From positions 1-64,000 of the forward strand of contig DATNIE010000017.1 in assembly GCA_035604595.1 (NCBI GenBank): 64,000 nucleotides of DNA. Reading direction: 5' to 3'. Positions 61,299-64,000 of the stretch are shown here, in pieces. The notes under the pieces are model-generated. The model was not told the origin of the DNA, did not search any database, and saw nothing but the letters and a program-made list of their open reading frames with translations. Source of the stretch: CAIKZZ01 sp035604595. GTDB lineage: Bacteria > Pseudomonadota > Gammaproteobacteria > Steroidobacterales > Steroidobacteraceae. The translations under genes were made by a program, and so were the position numbers. The stretch's first letter is position 1. Each line of letters opens with the position of its first letter.

Positions 61299-62021
61299 TC
61301 AGCCCTCGAGGTCCGGTTCGGTCATGTGCAACAGCATCGCGGCACGAGCCGCCTCCCGCAGGCGCACCGCGCCGTCGCGCTCGCCGGAACGGGCGGCCGG
61401 CACGGGTTCGAGGATCTCGACCTCGATCGCCCCGCGATGCGGCAGCGCGGACGCCGGAGGCAGCACGAGGCGCGCGCCGCGGATCACGGCGGGCACGAGC
61501 GGCAGACCGGCCCGCGAAGCGGCGACGAACGCGCCGGCATGAAAGCGGGCCAAGCCGACCTGCTCGGTGAACGTGCCTTCCGGGAAGAATGCCAGCGCCT
61601 GCCCGGCGGCCGCGACCCTGAGCACGCGGCGGGCGTCGACGCCACCCTTGTGACGGTCGAAGCGTTCGACGAACTCACAGCCGAGCCGGCGCAGCAGCAG
61701 GCTCGCAAAGGGCATCCGGACCATCTCCCGCTTGACGACGAACGCGAAACGGGGCGGCAGCGCCGCCTGCATAATCACGCCATCGAGGTAGCTCGCGTGG
61801 TTGGCGACGACCACGCAGGCGCCTTGCGGCAGGCGCTCGAGCCCGGTCACGGCGAAGCCGATGGCGGTGCAGCGGAAGAAGGCACGGGCGGCGGACCGCG
61901 CCATGCGGCGCCGCAGCGTGACGCTCGGCACCGGCAGCCCGAGCACCAGCACCGCGGCCGCGAGCGGCATGAAAATCGCCCAGCACCAGAGCCCGTAACC
62001 GGTGCGCAGGACCGCCTTCAC
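61299..62021 (-). CDS. 1-acyl-sn-glycerol-3-phosphate acyltransferase (PlsC family)
   Basis: A 240-residue membrane acyltransferase with an N-terminal hydrophobic helix. VVVANHASYLDG is the catalytic HxxxxD motif, CEFVERFDR the second block, and LAFFPEGTFTEQVGL the substrate-binding FPEGT block; LVPAVIRGAR ends the domain. It acylates lysophosphatidic acid or another lyso-lipid. The GTG start lies about 30 bases after a promoter with a perfect TTGACA -35. It is convergent with icmF. Several PlsC paralogs are usual, so I give no gene symbol. Confidence 0.88.
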   Translation of the reverse strand: MKAVLRTGYGLWCWAIFMPLAAAVLVLGLPVPSVTLRRRMARSAARAFFRCTAIGFAVTGLERLPQGACVVVANHASYLDGVIMQAALPPRFAFVVKREMVRMPFASLLLRRLGCEFVERFDRHKGGVDARRVLRVAAAGQALAFFPEGTFTEQVGLARFHAGAFVAASRAGLPLVPAVIRGARLVLPPASALPHRGAIEVEILEPVPAARSGERDGAVRLREAARAAMLLHMTEPDLEG

Positions 62022-62056
62022 GGCCAGGGCTCCACGGGGACCACCGGCACGCGCTT

Positions 62057-62085
62057 TAATGTGAACTGCTTCTCTGTTATGTCAA
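62057..62085 (-). promoter_or_regulatory. Promoter of the PlsC-family gene
   Basis: On the minus strand TTGACA (62085-62080), a spacer of 17 bases and ACATTA (62062-62057) precede the GTG start by about 36 bases. The -35 is a perfect consensus. Confidence 0.6.
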
Positions 62086-62100
62086 CCAGCGTGGCTATCC

Positions 62101-62271
62101 GTGAGGCAGGTCACGCACTCTGGCGGGACGGCTGACGATACTGCCCCGGAACGCCCGCTCCCCGGCGCGACGCAGTGGCTGGAGACGCTCGAGGACGACC
62201 CGCGGATTGTGCCGGTCCTTACGGAAGTTGCCCAGTGCCGCGCCCCCACAGCGAGCGAAAGGTCAAGATGA
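62101..62271 (+). CDS. Possible small ORF coupled to xerD
   Basis: A 56-codon frame starts with GTG (VRQVTHSGGTADD), contains WLETLEDDPRIVPVLTEV, and its TGA overlaps the xerD ATG (ATGA). The composition is protein-like (acidic, Trp and Leu present) but I recognise no family, and no ribosome-binding site precedes the GTG. It may be a leader peptide, a remnant or chance. Confidence 0.28.
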   Translation: MRQVTHSGGTADDTAPERPLPGATQWLETLEDDPRIVPVLTEVAQCRAPTASERSR

Positions 62272-63221
62272 ACTCGGCGGTTAAGTCTGCTGCGCACGCG
62301 AATGCGGCTCGGTCCGCCAAGGACCCTGCTGGCGAGGCCGATCCTGCGATCAGCCGGTTCCTGGATGCGGTGTGGATGGAGCGGGGGCTGTCGCAGAACA
62401 CGCTCGCTGCGTACCGCGCCGACCTCACGGCCCTCACCCGCTGGCTCGGCGAACGGCACCTGCTCGTGTCGCACACGACCCGCGCCGAGCTGGTCGCGTT
62501 CATCGCCTGGCGGATCGAGTCCGGCGCCCGGCCACGCTCCACGGCACGGCAGCTGTCGAGCTTCCGGCGCTTCTTCCGCTTCCTGGTCCGCGAAGGTGCG
62601 GTCACCGACGACCCGACCGCCCAGATCGCGATGCCGAAGATCGGCCGCTCGCTGCCGAAGTCTTTGACCGAGAATGAGGTCGAGGCGCTGCTGGCCGCGC
62701 CCGTCGTGTCGGAGCCGCTCGGCCACCGCGACCGGACGATGCTCGAGGTGCTGTACGCCACGGGGCTGCGGGTGTCCGAGCTCGTGAACCTGCAGCACAC
62801 CCATGTCAATACCAACCAGGGCGTGATCCGCATTGTCGGCAAGGGCAACCGCGAGCGGCTGATTCCGCTCGGCGACGAGGCGGTGCGCTGGCTCGCCGAG
62901 TTCGTCCGCGGCCCGCGCGCCGAGATCCTGGTCGAACGCCAGACCGACTACCTGTTCCCGACGCGCCGCGGCGATCGCATGACGCGCCAGGCGTTCTGGC
63001 ACATCATCAAGCGCTACGCACGCAAGGCCGGCGTGCAGAAGGAGCTGTCGCCGCACACGCTGCGCCATGCCTTCGCGACCCACCTGCTGAATCGCGGCGC
63101 GGATCTGCGCGTGGTGCAGATGCTGCTCGGCCACAGCGATCTGTCGACGACCCAGATCTACACGCACGTCGCCCGCGAGCGCCTCAAGGAGCTGCACGCG
63201 CAGCACCATCCGCGCGGCTGA
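62268..63221 (+). CDS. xerD: Site-specific tyrosine recombinase XerD
   Basis: A 317-residue tyrosine recombinase that resolves chromosome dimers at dif with XerC. The N-terminal SAM-like domain has FLDAVWMERGLSQNTLAAY. The catalytic Arg is in YATGLRVSELV, the HxxR pair in LSPHTLRHAFATHL, the second His in LLGHSDLSTT and the Tyr nucleophile in QIYTHVARE. The ATG with AAGG seven bases upstream was chosen; the extended N-terminus of about 25 Ala/Lys-rich residues is longer than in E. coli. dsbC follows, as in E. coli. Confidence 0.95.
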   Translation: MNSAVKSAAHANAARSAKDPAGEADPAISRFLDAVWMERGLSQNTLAAYRADLTALTRWLGERHLLVSHTTRAELVAFIAWRIESGARPRSTARQLSSFRRFFRFLVREGAVTDDPTAQIAMPKIGRSLPKSLTENEVEALLAAPVVSEPLGHRDRTMLEVLYATGLRVSELVNLQHTHVNTNQGVIRIVGKGNRERLIPLGDEAVRWLAEFVRGPRAEILVERQTDYLFPTRRGDRMTRQAFWHIIKRYARKAGVQKELSPHTLRHAFATHLLNRGADLRVVQMLLGHSDLSTTQIYTHVARERLKELHAQHHPRG

Positions 63222-63301
63222 GCCGTGCGCTCGCTCTGCTAGACTCGCGGAACTCGATCCCGGCGCCTGAGTCGAACGGGCACGTCCGTCCGGAGTCCGC
63301 C

Positions 63302-64000
63302 ATGCCCCTGCCGAGTTCCCGCGCCCGTCCTGCCCTGCGTGTCGGGGCGCTCGCCTGCGTCGCGGCGCTGCTCGGGGCGGCGCTCGCTCATGGCCAGTCG
63401 CCGGCGAAGCCCGATCCGCGAGCCGACATCGCCACGCGCCTCGATGTGACGCTCGACGCCATCCGGCCGAGCGCGCTGCCCGGAATCTTCGAAGTCGCGC
63501 GGGGCGGCGAGGTGGTGTACGTCTCGAGCGACGGGCGTTATGCGCTGTCGGGCGACCTGTACGAAACCGGAAGCGGCAAGAATCTGACGGAGAAGCGCCG
63601 CACCGAGGCGCGGTACGCGGCTCTGAAGGCCGTGCCGGACGCCGACGCGATCATCTTCACGCCGCCGAGCCCGCGATACACCGTCACGGTGTTCACCGAC
63701 GTCGATTGCGCCTTCTGCCGGCGTCTGCACAGCGACATCGCCGAATATAACCGGCTCGGTGTCAGGGTCAGGTACCTGCCGTTTCCGCGCACCGGGCCGG
63801 GCACTGACTCCTGGCGCAAGGCCGAGGCCGTCTGGTGCGCGCCGGATCGGCGTGAGGCGCTGACGCGCGCCAAGGCGGGACGGGACATTCCGGGCAAGGG
63901 TGCGTGCGCGCCAACCCCGGTGGCCCGCTACTACGAGCTCGGCGAGGAGCTCGGCATCCGCGGGACGCCGGGCATCTTCACCGAGCGCGGCGAGTACCTG
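63302..64000 (+). CDS. dsbC: Thiol:disulfide interchange protein DsbC, C-terminus beyond window
   Basis: 233 codons are present and the frame is open at the right edge. An N-terminal signal peptide (ALRVGALACVAALLGAALAHG) is followed by the DsbC dimerisation domain. That contains LPGIFEVARGGEVVYVSSDG and RYALSGDLYE. The thioredoxin-fold domain has VFTDVDCAFCRRLH with active-site CAFC, and the cis-Pro loop RGTPGIF. DsbC isomerises wrong disulfides in the periplasm and is kept reduced by DsbD. CAFC differs from the CGYC of E. coli DsbC. Only the last few residues are missing. Confidence 0.93.
   Translation, partial: MPLPSSRARPALRVGALACVAALLGAALAHGQSPAKPDPRADIATRLDVTLDAIRPSALPGIFEVARGGEVVYVSSDGRYALSGDLYETGSGKNLTEKRRTEARYAALKAVPDADAIIFTPPSPRYTVTVFTDVDCAFCRRLHSDIAEYNRLGVRVRYLPFPRTGPGTDSWRKAEAVWCAPDRREALTRAKAGRDIPGKGACAPTPVARYYELGEELGIRGTPGIFTERGEYL

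Overview
The window is a contiguous, gene-dense piece of a GC-rich bacterial chromosome (well over 60% G+C by eye). The gene set points to a gammaproteobacterium: xerD next to dsbC, an arn operon for lipid A modification, htpX, zapE, a large 180-kDa-type NAD-glutamate dehydrogenase, a DUF6763-like protein and a cco operon with fixed gammaproteobacterial order. I would place it loosely near the Xanthomonadales/Nevskiales/Steroidobacterales, but the sequence alone does not settle that. I saw no tRNA, rRNA, insertion sequence, prophage or CRISPR array; the window looks like ordinary chromosome.

Layout. 1-3.0 kb: start of a GNAT acetyltransferase, an FAD-linked oxidase, a truncated remnant of a cyclopropane-fatty-acid-synthase-like gene, and htpX. 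3.0-10.2 kb: a winged-helix regulator convergent with an arn operon (arnT-B-C-A(formyl)-A(dehydrogenase)-D) for 4-amino-4-deoxy-L-arabinose modification of lipid A; ArnA is split into two overlapping genes. 10.5-15.5 kb: cbpA, a ferritin-like/VIT1 iron transporter, a lone receiver protein, and a FixL/FixJ-type two-component system whose first PAS domain keeps the heme-ligand histidine and the O2-sensing arginine. 15.6-24.9 kb: the complete cbb3 oxidase region ccoN-O-Q-P, an extra two-helix membrane gene, ccoG-H-I-S, a SafE-type membrane protein and a very acidic small protein. 25.1-27.6 kb: proBA.

27.6-33.2 kb: a molybdenum cofactor operon, moeA-moaA-moaC-mobA-moaD and a gene fusing MoaE, MoeB and a rhodanese domain. 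33.5-35.8 kb: a metallo-beta-lactamase-fold hydrolase overlapping a ModF-like double ABC ATPase. 36.5-40.7 kb: a PhzF-like protein, a PnuC-type vitamin transporter overlapping a small-molecule kinase, a [2Fe-2S] ferredoxin and gpmA. 40.7-47.9 kb: NAD-glutamate dehydrogenase with its own MarR regulator, zapE and a glutathione S-transferase.

48.0-61.3 kb: acyl-CoA catabolism. A GntR regulator with isovaleryl-CoA dehydrogenase faces the methylcrotonyl-CoA carboxylase/methylglutaconyl-CoA hydratase genes (liuB-C-D) across a short promoter with a perfect inverted repeat. Two short-chain dehydrogenases, a thiolase and a fused isobutyryl-CoA mutase (IcmF) follow. Together these convert leucine- and valine-derived acyl-CoAs towards acetyl-CoA and butyryl-CoA. 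61.3-64.0 kb: a PlsC-type acyltransferase, xerD and the start of dsbC.

No wholly unknown multi-gene system is obvious. The most unusual items are the MoaE-MoeB-rhodanese fusion, the PnuC-kinase pair, the additional membrane gene inside the cco operon, the split ArnA, the heme-PAS sensor beside the cbb3 genes, and several palindromic operator candidates.
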